In this document: positions 16,557 through 24,854 of the stretch, piece by piece
Layout: every line of letters begins with the position of its first letter
Position numbering within the stretch: position 1 is the first letter of the stretch
Origin: Caballeronia glathei
GTDB lineage: Bacteria; Pseudomonadota; Gammaproteobacteria; Burkholderiales; Burkholderiaceae
DNA length: 53,748 bases
Direction of reading: 5' to 3'
Assembly: GCF_000698595.1 (NCBI RefSeq)
Contig: NZ_JFHC01000058.1
Location: forward strand, 1-53,748
Notes under the pieces: model-generated
Told to the model about the DNA's origin: nothing
Database searches by the model: none
What the model saw: the letters and a program-made list of their open reading frames with translations, nothing else
Made by a program: the position numbers and the translations under genes

Positions 16557-18317
16557 TCAGTAGCCGATACGCTGCTCGACGTTGCGAAACCGCCCCATCG
16601 AACGATAGCGATGAAACCACGCGCTCGTGCGAAGCTCGCACAGGCGCGGCGAATGCTCGGCGAGAGCGACATCGAGCCAGTGATACATTTCGTCCGGCTG
16701 TTCGAGCCTCGCGTAGATCTCGGCGAACAGGAACGGTGACGTATAGCGTCTCTGGCGCCTCGCCATCAGGTCCTGCAAATACCATTGCAGGACTTTCTTG
16801 TAGCCTCCCGAGTCCCAGACGGTCCGGATCGTCTCGGCGCGGGCGAATTCGTTGCACCGCGTGAGCGCGTCGATGGTCGCTTCGACCGCCTCTTCGTACT
16901 GGCCCTGCACTTCGAACGCGATTGCGAGCAACTGGTAAATGAGCGGCGACCGGGTGCCGTGTCCCGTGCTCAGGTACTCCCGTATCACTTCTTCGTATCT
17001 GCCCGACTGCACGAGGCCGAATACGCGCGATCCTTCGAAGCCGAGCGGGTCGACCCTTTCGGCCCGTTCGAACTGCGCCCTTCCCTCCGCTTCTCGCCCG
17101 AGCACGAGCAGCAGCCGTGCATACAGACGGCTGGTTTCCGCATGGCTCGGATTGAGCCGCAACGCCTCGAGGAACTCCTCTTCCGCGCGGCGCCAGTCCC
17201 AGTCGTAGAAATAGTGCACGCCGGCGAGCGCCTGATGAGCTTCCGGAAGATTCGCATCGAGCTCGATTGCGTGCAGCGCCGCCGCGCGCGCCTTAGGGTA
17301 GCCGTGCGACGGTGCATAGAAGCCGTGCGTCGCGGTCGAGCCGAAGATGTTCGACAGGCCGACGTATCCCAGCGCGTAGGTTGGATCGATCTCGATGGCG
17401 GTTTCGAAATAGCTGTGGGCGCGGATGAAATCCTCCTCGCTCAATGCATGATGCGCGGCAAAGCCCGCATCGAAATGAACCCGGCGAGTCCAGTAGTAGC
17501 GGCCGCGCAGGTAGGCATCGTGCGCCGACGGATCGACGGGCAGGCGCCTCGACAACATGGTCTGCTGCTGTTGCGCGAGCGCCGGCGAAACCTCCTCGGC
17601 GAGCGCCCTGCCCACTTCCTTCTGGATATCCAGTGCGCCCCTCCCCACCGGCTCGTGCGCGCGGCTCAGGATTTGAACCTGATCGTAAGAGCGGATCAGT
17701 TGCGCGAGGATGCGGACCTGCCCGCCCTCCCGCGTCAGCGATCCCTCGAGCACGTAGTCGACGGTCAGCTCATGCGCGATCTGGGCGATGCTCTTGTTCG
17801 CCCGCTGATAGCGTGCGGCCGTCGTCCTTGCGATCACGAGAATCCGTTCCGGATTGAGCATGCCGATGTTGGCCGAGGTCTCGTCTGCAAGCGCAGTGCA
17901 GAACCCGTCGAGACTCGCGTCTTCGGTCTTGTTCTCGAACGGCAGCACCAGCACGCGAATGGCCGCCGCCGGCGCGGCCGCGGGCTCCGGCGGCGAGGTT
18001 CGTATGCCGTCGAGCCGATACCCCTTGCCCTTGACCGTGACGAGATATCTCGGATCGTCGGGGTCTTCGCCCAGTGCGATCCGGATCTTGCGGATCGCCG
18101 TGTTGATGCTGTTGTCCGTCTCACGATAGGCATTCGATCCCCACAGCGCTCTCACGATGTCCGCACGGGTCACGAGTTGCCCGTTGCGCGACGCCATCAG
18201 AATCAGCAATTCCATCGGCAGGCGCTCGAGCCTCACCTTCTCGTCTCCGCGGCGCAGTTCGTAGCGCTGGACGTCGAGTTCGACATTCGCGATCCTGATG
18301 AAGTCTTGCGTGGTCAT
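16557..18317 (-). CDS. CadC-like winged-helix/TPR transcriptional regulator, soluble
   Basis: The protein has 586 residues. Residues 1-105 are an OmpR/CadC winged helix: ELRRGDEKVRLERLPMELLI, TRADIVRALWGSNAYRETDN, SINTAIRKIRIALGEDPDDP and YLVTVKGKGYRLDG. Residues about 118-260 resemble the TolB-N/FlgO-like domain found after such heads (RVLVLPFENKTEDASLDGF, DYVLEGSLTREGGQVRILAQ). From about residue 280 there are TPR-like repeats: YALGYVGLSNIFGS, LDANLPEAHQALAGVHYF and LNPSHAETSRLYARLLLVLG. Unlike CadC, no membrane helix separates head and body, so it should act in the cytoplasm. Its ATG overlaps the stop of the MFS gene (ATGA), which makes that transporter its likely partner or target. Confidence 0.85.
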   Translation of the reverse strand: MTTQDFIRIANVELDVQRYELRRGDEKVRLERLPMELLILMASRNGQLVTRADIVRALWGSNAYRETDNSINTAIRKIRIALGEDPDDPRYLVTVKGKGYRLDGIRTSPPEPAAAPAAAIRVLVLPFENKTEDASLDGFCTALADETSANIGMLNPERILVIARTTAARYQRANKSIAQIAHELTVDYVLEGSLTREGGQVRILAQLIRSYDQVQILSRAHEPVGRGALDIQKEVGRALAEEVSPALAQQQQTMLSRRLPVDPSAHDAYLRGRYYWTRRVHFDAGFAAHHALSEEDFIRAHSYFETAIEIDPTYALGYVGLSNIFGSTATHGFYAPSHGYPKARAAALHAIELDANLPEAHQALAGVHYFYDWDWRRAEEEFLEALRLNPSHAETSRLYARLLLVLGREAEGRAQFERAERVDPLGFEGSRVFGLVQSGRYEEVIREYLSTGHGTRSPLIYQLLAIAFEVQGQYEEAVEATIDALTRCNEFARAETIRTVWDSGGYKKVLQWYLQDLMARRQRRYTSPFLFAEIYARLEQPDEMYHWLDVALAEHSPRLCELRTSAWFHRYRSMGRFRNVEQRIGY

Positions 18318-19633
18318 CCGCGCTCCTTGCAGCGAGATCGCACATTCGCATCGGCGGCATCGGCATGCCGACGCTCGCGCTTCATGCCGAAGGACGCTGC
18401 GAATGCGAGCGCCGCGCACACCACGATGACGAGCGCCGGTGTTGCATGCAGGCCGGAAGCAAGGACGCTGGCCGCAAGCGGCGTGAGCCCCAGTGCCGTC
18501 GCCAGTCCGACGTTCATGGCAGTGGCGACGCCGCTGAACCTGACGTCGAGGGGAAACATCTCCGCGATCGCGCACGCATACGTGCCGTTGGCGAGCGAGG
18601 CAACGACACCGGCCATCATGAACAGCGCGGACAGGCTGAAGAAATGACGGGCAACCGCAATGAAGAAGAATGGCGCAAAGAGAGCGGACAACACGGCGCC
18701 GCATCTGAACACATGGCGGCGCGATATCAAGTCGCCGATGTGCGACGTGACGAGGATGCAGGCCGCGACGACAAGCAGGTATCGGATTTGCGCGCTCGCG
18801 ATCTCCTGCGCGGCATAGTGAAGGCCTTGCAGATAACTCGGCATGTAGCCGATGAAGATGCCACTGGACGCCCCCACCAGCAAGCACGCCCCCACGCCCG
18901 TGACGACGGGCCCGAGATGGTTGCGACAGAGCACTGCGAGCGGCTCGCGGTGCCGCGCGCTGATGGTCCGCGCGTATTCGTCGGTTTCCGTGAGCGTGCG
19001 GCGCACAGCGAAACTCAACAGCCCGACCATCCCGCCGAGCAGAAAGCCGATGCGCCATCCGAACGCGTTAACCTGCTCGGGTGTGAAGGCCCATTGCACC
19101 GCGAGATTGACGCTCGTAGCCAGCAGCAACGCGAGATTGACCGCCACGAACACGATACCGCACAGAAAGCCCGGCCTGGCGCGCGCCGACTCCACCGCAT
19201 ACACGACGGCGCCCGGCAATTCGCCGCCCAGGCAAAGGCCCTGAACGAGCCGCAGTGCCAGCAACAGCGCCGAGGCAGTCGCGCCCCATACCGCGTATGA
19301 AGGAAGTATTCCAATGAGAAAGGTCGACACGGCGGCGATCATCGCCGACGACACGAACACGATCCTCCGGCCGTACTTGTCACCGAAGCGGCCGAGGAAT
19401 ATGCCTCCGATGGGCCTCGAAAGATAGCCGATAGCCAGCACCGTGAACGACAGGGTCTCCGCCGACATGCCGGTGCCTGACGAGAAGAACGCGCTGCCGA
19501 TGCTTCGCGCGAAGAAACCATAGATGACGAAATCGAATACCTCCAGCGCCCCCCCGGTGCTGGCGACCAGTATCGTCCAGCGCTGTCGGGCGGTGAGGGA
19601 TTCGGTTCGGGCCATGATCAGATCGTCGAGCAT
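18314..19633 (-). CDS. MFS transporter, metabolite/H+ symporter subfamily
   Basis: The protein has 439 residues with 12 predicted membrane spans. It has the motif of the ProP/KgtP-like metabolite:H+ symporters: GALEVFDFVIYGFFARSIG in helix 1, GIFLGRFGDKYGRRIVF (the G-x-x-x-D-x-x-GRR/K loop between helices 2 and 3), RLVQGLCLGGELPGAVVYAV, and a repeated loop IGDLISRRHVFRCG between helices 8 and 9. The substrate is probably a carboxylate or osmolyte but cannot be read from the sequence. It is the first gene of a coupled pair with the regulator. The start at ATG 19633 or ATG 19615 (MARTES) is uncertain. Confidence 0.87.
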   Translation of the reverse strand: MLDDLIMARTESLTARQRWTILVASTGGALEVFDFVIYGFFARSIGSAFFSSGTGMSAETLSFTVLAIGYLSRPIGGIFLGRFGDKYGRRIVFVSSAMIAAVSTFLIGILPSYAVWGATASALLLALRLVQGLCLGGELPGAVVYAVESARARPGFLCGIVFVAVNLALLLATSVNLAVQWAFTPEQVNAFGWRIGFLLGGMVGLLSFAVRRTLTETDEYARTISARHREPLAVLCRNHLGPVVTGVGACLLVGASSGIFIGYMPSYLQGLHYAAQEIASAQIRYLLVVAACILVTSHIGDLISRRHVFRCGAVLSALFAPFFFIAVARHFFSLSALFMMAGVVASLANGTYACAIAEMFPLDVRFSGVATAMNVGLATALGLTPLAASVLASGLHATPALVIVVCAALAFAASFGMKRERRHADAADANVRSRCKERG

Positions 19634-19980
19634 CGCACCCCTTGACGGCGCCGCGCCTCGCGCCCCATGTTCCAGTGAATGCTACGCCAAGACGGGGCGC
19701 CCGGTCATCGGCGACAAGCGGCTTGCACGACGACGGCAAGCCCTCTTGCAGCAGCAACACGAAGGTGTGAAACCTTCGCCGTCTTGCGCGATGACTTCGC
19801 GCGGCAAGGCAATGCTCCGGGCCCGGCCGCCGGCAATGTCATCGGCATTTCGTGGAGTGGACGGTTTCCCGATAACGAAACGTTAGCCGGCAGAGTTTCG
19901 CGTCGCAACCGCATCGCCGTTCCGTCAACGTCCGCATACCGCCGTCTGATCCGGTTCATCGCGTACAGCGTGCGCCATCA
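19634..19980. other. 347-base gap upstream of the MFS gene
   Basis: The region should contain the promoter of the MFS-regulator operon. Forward and reverse open frames here have no recognisable content, and I see no clear -35/-10 pair. Confidence 0.35.
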
Positions 19981-20385
19981 CTATCCGAACACCCGCGCCC
20001 ATGCCGCCCGCAGGCGTCGGGCGCGGTCTTCGAGGAGATATGAACCAGCCAGCGTCAGCAGACCCGAAATCACACCCGTCAACACGGCTTCGGCAAACGG
20101 GAAGCCGTAGTGATTCGCGTGCGAGTAGGCGTCGCCGAGCATTGTCAGGAGGCCGACGATCAGCGCGTTGCCGTATCGGCGCGTGTAGAGCCTGACCGCC
20201 GGCGTGAATGTCAGGAGCACGGCCAGGATTCCGGTGAAGAGACCCGTCTGCAGCGCAATCGTCCAGTGAGCGAGGCTCAGGATATTGCCCCAGCTCCCCG
20301 GCATGCAGGTCATGCACGCGCTGGTCGGCTGCCAGAAGCGCTGGACGAACAGGCGGACGCGGCGCTTCCAGTCGATTGACATCAT
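19981..20385 (-). CDS. small membrane protein, unknown function
   Basis: The protein has 134 residues. A basic N-terminus with a Cys-x-x-Cys (ACMTCMPGSWG) is followed by about three membrane spans: HWTIALQTGLFTGILAVLL, NALIVGLLTMLGDAYSH and AVLTGVISGLLTLAGSYLL. It ends with a basic tail, RARRLRAAWARVFG. I do not recognise the family. GGGGA lies just before the ATG pair at 20385/20382. No partner gene is obvious; the MFS gene 347 bases away is on the same strand but downstream. Confidence 0.65.
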   Translation of the reverse strand: MMSIDWKRRVRLFVQRFWQPTSACMTCMPGSWGNILSLAHWTIALQTGLFTGILAVLLTFTPAVRLYTRRYGNALIVGLLTMLGDAYSHANHYGFPFAEAVLTGVISGLLTLAGSYLLEDRARRLRAAWARVFG

Positions 20386-21003
20386 CTATTCCCCATCGAT
20401 GCACTGACCCATGCGTGCGGCGCCGGCGAGCCAGACAGTCACGTGCAAATCGTAGCTCGAAACACCGCATCGAGAATCGTTCGAAGCTCGCCGTTCCGCA
20501 AAAAAACCAGGGGCTCACATCCGGACGAAGAGGCAATCGATTCGGCGAAGCGTGTAACCCGTGCCGCACCTCGAACGAATGACGAAGAAGCAGGCCCGGT
20601 ATGCAGCGCTCCGGTCCCGCGCAAGGTCAGAACAATCAAAGCGAAAGCATTGGACAGGCTAATGAAAGAAATGGAGAAGTCCGCGATCGCTCGGAGTCGA
20701 TGGTGATGGATCGACTCAGCGGCACTGCTGCGCGGGTACCAGGATGCGATTCGGCTGCGTACGGACGCTTCTGGCTCGCGATGCCGAGGCGGCGCCCCGG
20801 CGCATCCGAAGCAGCACTTCCGGTCGATTCGGCAAACTCGTCAGCTCTGCCACGTCGTATGCCGTGTAGAGTCCGGGGATCGCCTTGACAACAGACTTGC
20901 CCGCAGTAGCATCTAACTCGGACGAATAGCCAGCGGTCGGCGAAAGCGCAGATGCTTTCAGGACGACGATCACGGCTCGTCAACCCTGTCGAAGGAGCAA
21001 GCA
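20386..21003. other. 618-base region without a supported gene
   Basis: A forward frame (20443-20706) and a reverse frame (20716-20973) of about 85 codons each are open but lack ribosome-binding sites and recognisable domains. The stretch immediately before 21004 holds the AAGGAG site of the DUF427 gene. Confidence 0.35.
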
Positions 21004-21876
21004 ATGGGACTGTCCTGGCAACAAGGTCCGCTCGCACCGGGAGCAATCGGCCGGTTCCTCCTGCCTGAAGCGCTGCCCAAGCGGCTGCTGTATGCCGAAC
21101 CGCTCCGCAGGCGCATGCGCGTTCGCTTCGGAGGAAGCTGGATCGCGGATAGCGAAGACGTTTTCGTGCTGTTCGAACCCGGCCGCTATCCCGTGGCCTA
21201 CTTTCCGGAGACCGACGTTGCTCCGGACACCCTGGAACGCACGGAGCTCACGACGCAGCACCGCGACCTCGGGCCCACGTCCTGGTACACCGTCCGCGCG
21301 GGCGAGCAGAGCGCCAAGCGAGGTGCGTGGCAACATGTCGAACTGCCCGCTTACGCGAGCGAACTGCAGGGACGGGTTGCGTTCGCCTGGCCGGCCATGG
21401 ACGCGTTCTACGAGGAAGACGAACGGATCCTGGGCCACGCAGCCGACAGCTACCACCGCATCGACATCCGCCAGACCTCGCGCAGCCTCGTGGTCCGGCA
21501 TGGCGAGCGCATCATCGCCGAGACGAAGCGGCCGCTTGTCCTCTATGAATCCGGCTTCGCGCCGCGCTGGTACATCGCTCGCGCCGATGTGGACGAGTCC
21601 GCATTGACCCCGGTCGAACACCAGACGTTCTGTCCGTACAAGGGGCTGTGCAGCTACTACGATATCGGTGACGCGCGGTGGGCCGTATGGTCCTATCGCG
21701 AGGCCTATCCCGAGGTCGGCCGCATCTCCGGTATGGTGTCGTTCGAGCCGGACCTCGTCTGCCTGCACCTCGATGGCACTCAGCTTCATCTCGAGCCCGG
21801 TCAGAGCGTGATTTCCCACGGCGCCGACCGTGACCTCACCGCCGCCGAGGGGGCGCCTCCGCGCGCACAGCCATGA
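21004..21876 (+). CDS. tandem DUF427 protein
   Basis: The protein has 290 residues with two DUF427 domains. The first (about 35-130) has RRRMRVRFGGSWIADSEDVF and VLFEPGRYPVAYFPETDV. The second (about 155-265) has RQTSRSLVVRHGERIIAETK, VLYESGFAPRWYIARADVDE and TFCPYKGLCSYYDIGDARWA, the conserved C-P-Y-K-G stretch. DUF427 is a small beta fold found in single and tandem form in actinobacteria and proteobacteria. No reaction has been firmly assigned. AAGGAG precedes ATG 21004. The MOSC-reductase gene follows 155 bases later on the same strand and may be co-transcribed. Confidence 0.85.
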   Translation: MGLSWQQGPLAPGAIGRFLLPEALPKRLLYAEPLRRRMRVRFGGSWIADSEDVFVLFEPGRYPVAYFPETDVAPDTLERTELTTQHRDLGPTSWYTVRAGEQSAKRGAWQHVELPAYASELQGRVAFAWPAMDAFYEEDERILGHAADSYHRIDIRQTSRSLVVRHGERIIAETKRPLVLYESGFAPRWYIARADVDESALTPVEHQTFCPYKGLCSYYDIGDARWAVWSYREAYPEVGRISGMVSFEPDLVCLHLDGTQLHLEPGQSVISHGADRDLTAAEGAPPRAQP

Positions 21877-22030
21877 GGGAGCACCTCACGGCGCGCTCAC
21901 ACGAGCGGCGAATGCATCGCGATCATCGGCGCGCGGGAAGTCCCCGGTCAGGCCGTGTCCGGTGGAATGTGCATGCGGGCAGAGACATCCGGCGCGGAAC
22001 AGATTCCGGCCACCAGAGGAGCGGAACGAC

Positions 22031-23794
22031 ATGGCTCGACTGCTATCGGTAAATGTCGGACTTCCACGCGACATCGAGTGGAAGGGGCGCACTGTGCACA
22101 CCGCCATCTGGAAGGATCCGGTGCGTGGCCGCTGCCGGGTCCGCCGGCTGAATCTGGACGGAGACGGTCAAGGCGACCTCGGCGGGCACGGCGGTGAGCA
22201 GCGCGCGGTCTTCGTCTACCAGATCGATTCGTATCGCCATTGGCAGGAGCAGTTGAAGAGGACCGACTTCGTCCACGGACAGTTCGGCGAGAACTTCACG
22301 ATCGAAGGATTGCCCGACGATGACGTGTGCATCGGCGACCAGTATCAGATCGGCAGCGCGCTGTTCGAGGTCACTCAACCTCGCGTTACCTGCTATCGCG
22401 TCGGCATTCGCATGAACGAGCCGCGAATGCCCGCATTGCTGACATCCAGCGGACGGCCCGGGTTCTACTTGCGCGTCCTGCGGGAAGGCGAAGTGGGCGC
22501 CGGTGACGACATCGTGAAAGTGAACGAGGCCAAGGAGCGAATGACCGTCGCGGAGATCAACGCGCTCCTTTATTCGTCCGATCATGCACGCGAACGGCTG
22601 GAGCGCGCATTGCGGATCGAGGCGCTTTCGCCCGGATGGCACGCTTCGTTCAAGGCGTTGGTGCAGAGCCAGACGACCGGCGCGGGAACCGGCAACGCGG
22701 GCCTCGCGCCGGCAGCCGCTGCGCATGCGGCCGAACCAGGATTCCTTCCGCTCACGGTGACGGCGATCGATCAGGAATCCGTGGACGTCCTCTCGCTGAC
22801 GATGCGCAGCACGGACGGACAGCCGCTGCGAAAGGCGCTGCCCGGCCAGTATGTGGTTCTGCGTCTGCAACGGACCGCCGGCCGCCCGCCGCTTTTTCGC
22901 AGCTATTCGCTTTCGGGTCCCCTCTCGACGGAGAGTTATCGGATCAGCGTAAAGATCGAGCCCGACGGAGCGGCTGGACCTTACCTGCGGGAGCATGTGC
23001 GCGTGAACGACGTTCTCGACGTCAGCTCGCCGCGCGGCAGCTTCATGCTCCAGCCCGCAGAGCGGCCGGTGGTGCTGCTCAGCGCGGGAATCGGGGCGAC
23101 ACCCGTCCTCGCCATGCTGCACGCGCTGGCGGCTGCCCGGTCGACGCGGCGCGTCTTGTGGCTGCACGCTGCTCGCGATCGGCAGCATCATCCGTTTGCC
23201 GCCGAGGTCCGCCAGCTCATGCTCGCCCTCCCGCACGGCCGCAGCCATGTCTGTTACAGCAGGCCGGAGCCGGGCGACACGATGGGCAAGGATTTCGACG
23301 CTGCCGGGCACCTGTCGCGAACGGTCTTCGACGAGGTCGGTGTCCCGCGAGACGCGGAGGTCTACCTTTGCGGGCCGACTCGCTTCATGGCGCAGATGAA
23401 AGAGGCGCTCGCAGGCTTCGGCGTGAAGCCGGAGCGGATCCACGCCGAAATCTTCAACGGCGGCGAGCCGTTGAACCCTGGTGTGGTAGGTGCGGTGACG
23501 CGAGCCCCGCATCTGCCCAAGGACGATTCCGACACCGGGCCGCTGGTCTCGTTCGCGCGCAGTGGCATCGCCGCGCACTGGAAAGACTCGGCCTACCAGA
23601 GCATTCTGGAGTTGGCCGAGGCGTGTGACGTGCCGGTCCGGTGGTCGTGCCGCACCGGCGTCTGTCACAACTGCGAGAGCGGACTGGTCTCCGGGTCCGT
23701 CACCTACCAGCCTGATCCGCTCGATCCGCCTGCGGGGGGAAATGTCCTGATCTGCTGCGCCCGGCCGCAGGATGGCGTGGTGATCGACATCTGA
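22031..23794 (+). CDS. MOSC / ferredoxin-reductase / 2Fe-2S ferredoxin fusion
   Basis: The protein has 587 residues in four parts. Residues 1-165 are a MOSC domain with GDLGGHGGEQRAVFVYQ and the conserved Cys121 (QPRVTCYRVG). Residues about 170-215 are the YiiM-type 3-alpha domain (RMTVAEINALLYSSDHARER). Residues about 235-470 are an FAD/NAD(P) reductase (RSYSLSGP, LLSAGIGATPVLAMLHAL, VYLCGPTRFMAQM). The C-terminus is a plant-type ferredoxin with Cys540, Cys545, Cys548 and Cys576. MOSC proteins carry the molybdenum cofactor and reduce N-hydroxylated compounds; here the whole electron chain sits in one chain. ATG 22031 follows GGAG by 9 bases; the frame is open further upstream without support. 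Confidence 0.92.
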   Translation: MARLLSVNVGLPRDIEWKGRTVHTAIWKDPVRGRCRVRRLNLDGDGQGDLGGHGGEQRAVFVYQIDSYRHWQEQLKRTDFVHGQFGENFTIEGLPDDDVCIGDQYQIGSALFEVTQPRVTCYRVGIRMNEPRMPALLTSSGRPGFYLRVLREGEVGAGDDIVKVNEAKERMTVAEINALLYSSDHARERLERALRIEALSPGWHASFKALVQSQTTGAGTGNAGLAPAAAAHAAEPGFLPLTVTAIDQESVDVLSLTMRSTDGQPLRKALPGQYVVLRLQRTAGRPPLFRSYSLSGPLSTESYRISVKIEPDGAAGPYLREHVRVNDVLDVSSPRGSFMLQPAERPVVLLSAGIGATPVLAMLHALAAARSTRRVLWLHAARDRQHHPFAAEVRQLMLALPHGRSHVCYSRPEPGDTMGKDFDAAGHLSRTVFDEVGVPRDAEVYLCGPTRFMAQMKEALAGFGVKPERIHAEIFNGGEPLNPGVVGAVTRAPHLPKDDSDTGPLVSFARSGIAAHWKDSAYQSILELAEACDVPVRWSCRTGVCHNCESGLVSGSVTYQPDPLDPPAGGNVLICCARPQDGVVIDI

Positions 23795-24380
23795 GCGGCG
23801 TCGCAGTTTCCGCTTCGTCGGATGCCGACGCCGGTCGATTCCGTGCGGCGTGGCGGGTTCACGGGGCGCGGCAACCGCGCTCCTGAAGCGTCCAGGTGTT
23901 GCCGTGCGGGCCGGCAAAGCCGGTGAAGCTCGCATCGTCGCGGCCGCCCATTCACTGGACACTACCTTACAACCGCGATTCAAATGTCCGAGCTAGCCCT
24001 TTCGATAATTTCCGCCTATTCGTTCCCGCACGGGATAGAACGCTGAACGAACCGGACAGCCTGCTGTGCTGCGCTGAAACATCCGGAGCGGATCACCGCG
24101 AAAGTATCGCCATGACTTCGACTTGCGAATAAAAGCAGGCGCGCGGTCAATGGAATTCGTATTAGCCTTTGCCCCCTTGTCAGTCACGGCGTTTCCGGCC
24201 TTGCCGGCACCTCGCGCAGCCACGTCCATTGGACGAAAGTCCAATGGCGGCTGCGCTTCGCCGATGCTAGCCTGAGTAGATGAGCCAATGGGTACGTTGC
24301 CTGCGCGCCGGCGCGCGGAGCGTCAGCCATGTACCCAGTCGGGGATCGCAGGTCCAGGCACCTGGCAAATTGACAGAGTG
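23795..24380. other. 586-base gap between the MOSC fusion and the pagP remnant
   Basis: The gap holds a 6-bp GC hairpin at 23816-23830 (CGTCGG, ATG loop, CCGACG) that may help terminate the MOSC gene, and the compound hairpin at 24214-24256. No gene is seen. Confidence 0.4.
24214..24256. repeat. compound hairpin with TTGGAC-GAAA-GTCCAA core
   Basis: The inner arms CCATTGGAC (24226-24234) and GTCCAATGG (24239-24247) are exact complements around GAAA. The outer arms GCGCAGCC (24214-24221) and GGCTGCGC (24249-24256) extend the stem past a small asymmetric bulge. The core and A-rich loop match the hairpin at 903-930. No T-tract follows. Confidence 0.65.
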
Positions 24381-24800
24381 ATGAACAAGACCTTCATCAA
24401 GACGCTCGTCGCCATGGCGGCCGCCCCCGTCGTGGCTCCGGGGTTTGCCGATGCAGCCTGCGACTATTCGCGGAACCGGGCGGTATCGGCTTGCGAGCGC
24501 GTGACGCGCGTTGCCCATGACGGCACCTGGGACCTGTACCTGACCGGCTATGGCTGGCACATCGACGGCTATGACAATACGAGCCACCTCAACGCGAATT
24601 CGTGGCGTGGCGGAGCAGGCAAGCACTGGACCGATGAGAACGGCAACGACGACATCCTGTTCGCGATGGCTTTCTCCGATTCCCACAATCACATCGAGCC
24701 GATCGCCGGATACGCGCGTCAATGGTTCACTCGGCGCGTTGACACGATCCGCACCGACGCACCGTCGTTACCCGATTCGCTCACGATGGACGCGGCATGA
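24381..24800 (+). pseudogene. pagP: truncated lipid A palmitoyltransferase PagP
   Basis: The frame gives 139 residues with a signal peptide (VAMAAAPVVAPGFADA). Residues 49-115 match the first half of PagP: GTWDLYLTGYGWHIDGYD, WRGGAGKHWTDENGNDDI and LFAMAFSDSHNHIEPIAGYA. The three catalytic residues (His60, Asp100, Ser101, equivalent to His33, Asp76 and Ser77 of E. coli) are present. After GYARQW the chain turns into unrelated residues and ends, and no other frame downstream carries the second half of the eight-stranded outer-membrane barrel (about 70 residues). A working barrel is not possible, so I call it a pseudogene made by deletion. PagP adds palmitate to lipid A in the outer membrane. 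Confidence 0.75.
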
Positions 24801-24854
24801 GACGCGCGTGCGTGGTATCGAGTGTTGTTCATTACACCCCTCACGGAGGAAAGC

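Noticed and set aside
20443..20973. Two open frames of about 85 codons on opposite strands
   Set aside because: No ribosome-binding sites or domains; left as unassigned intergenic DNA.
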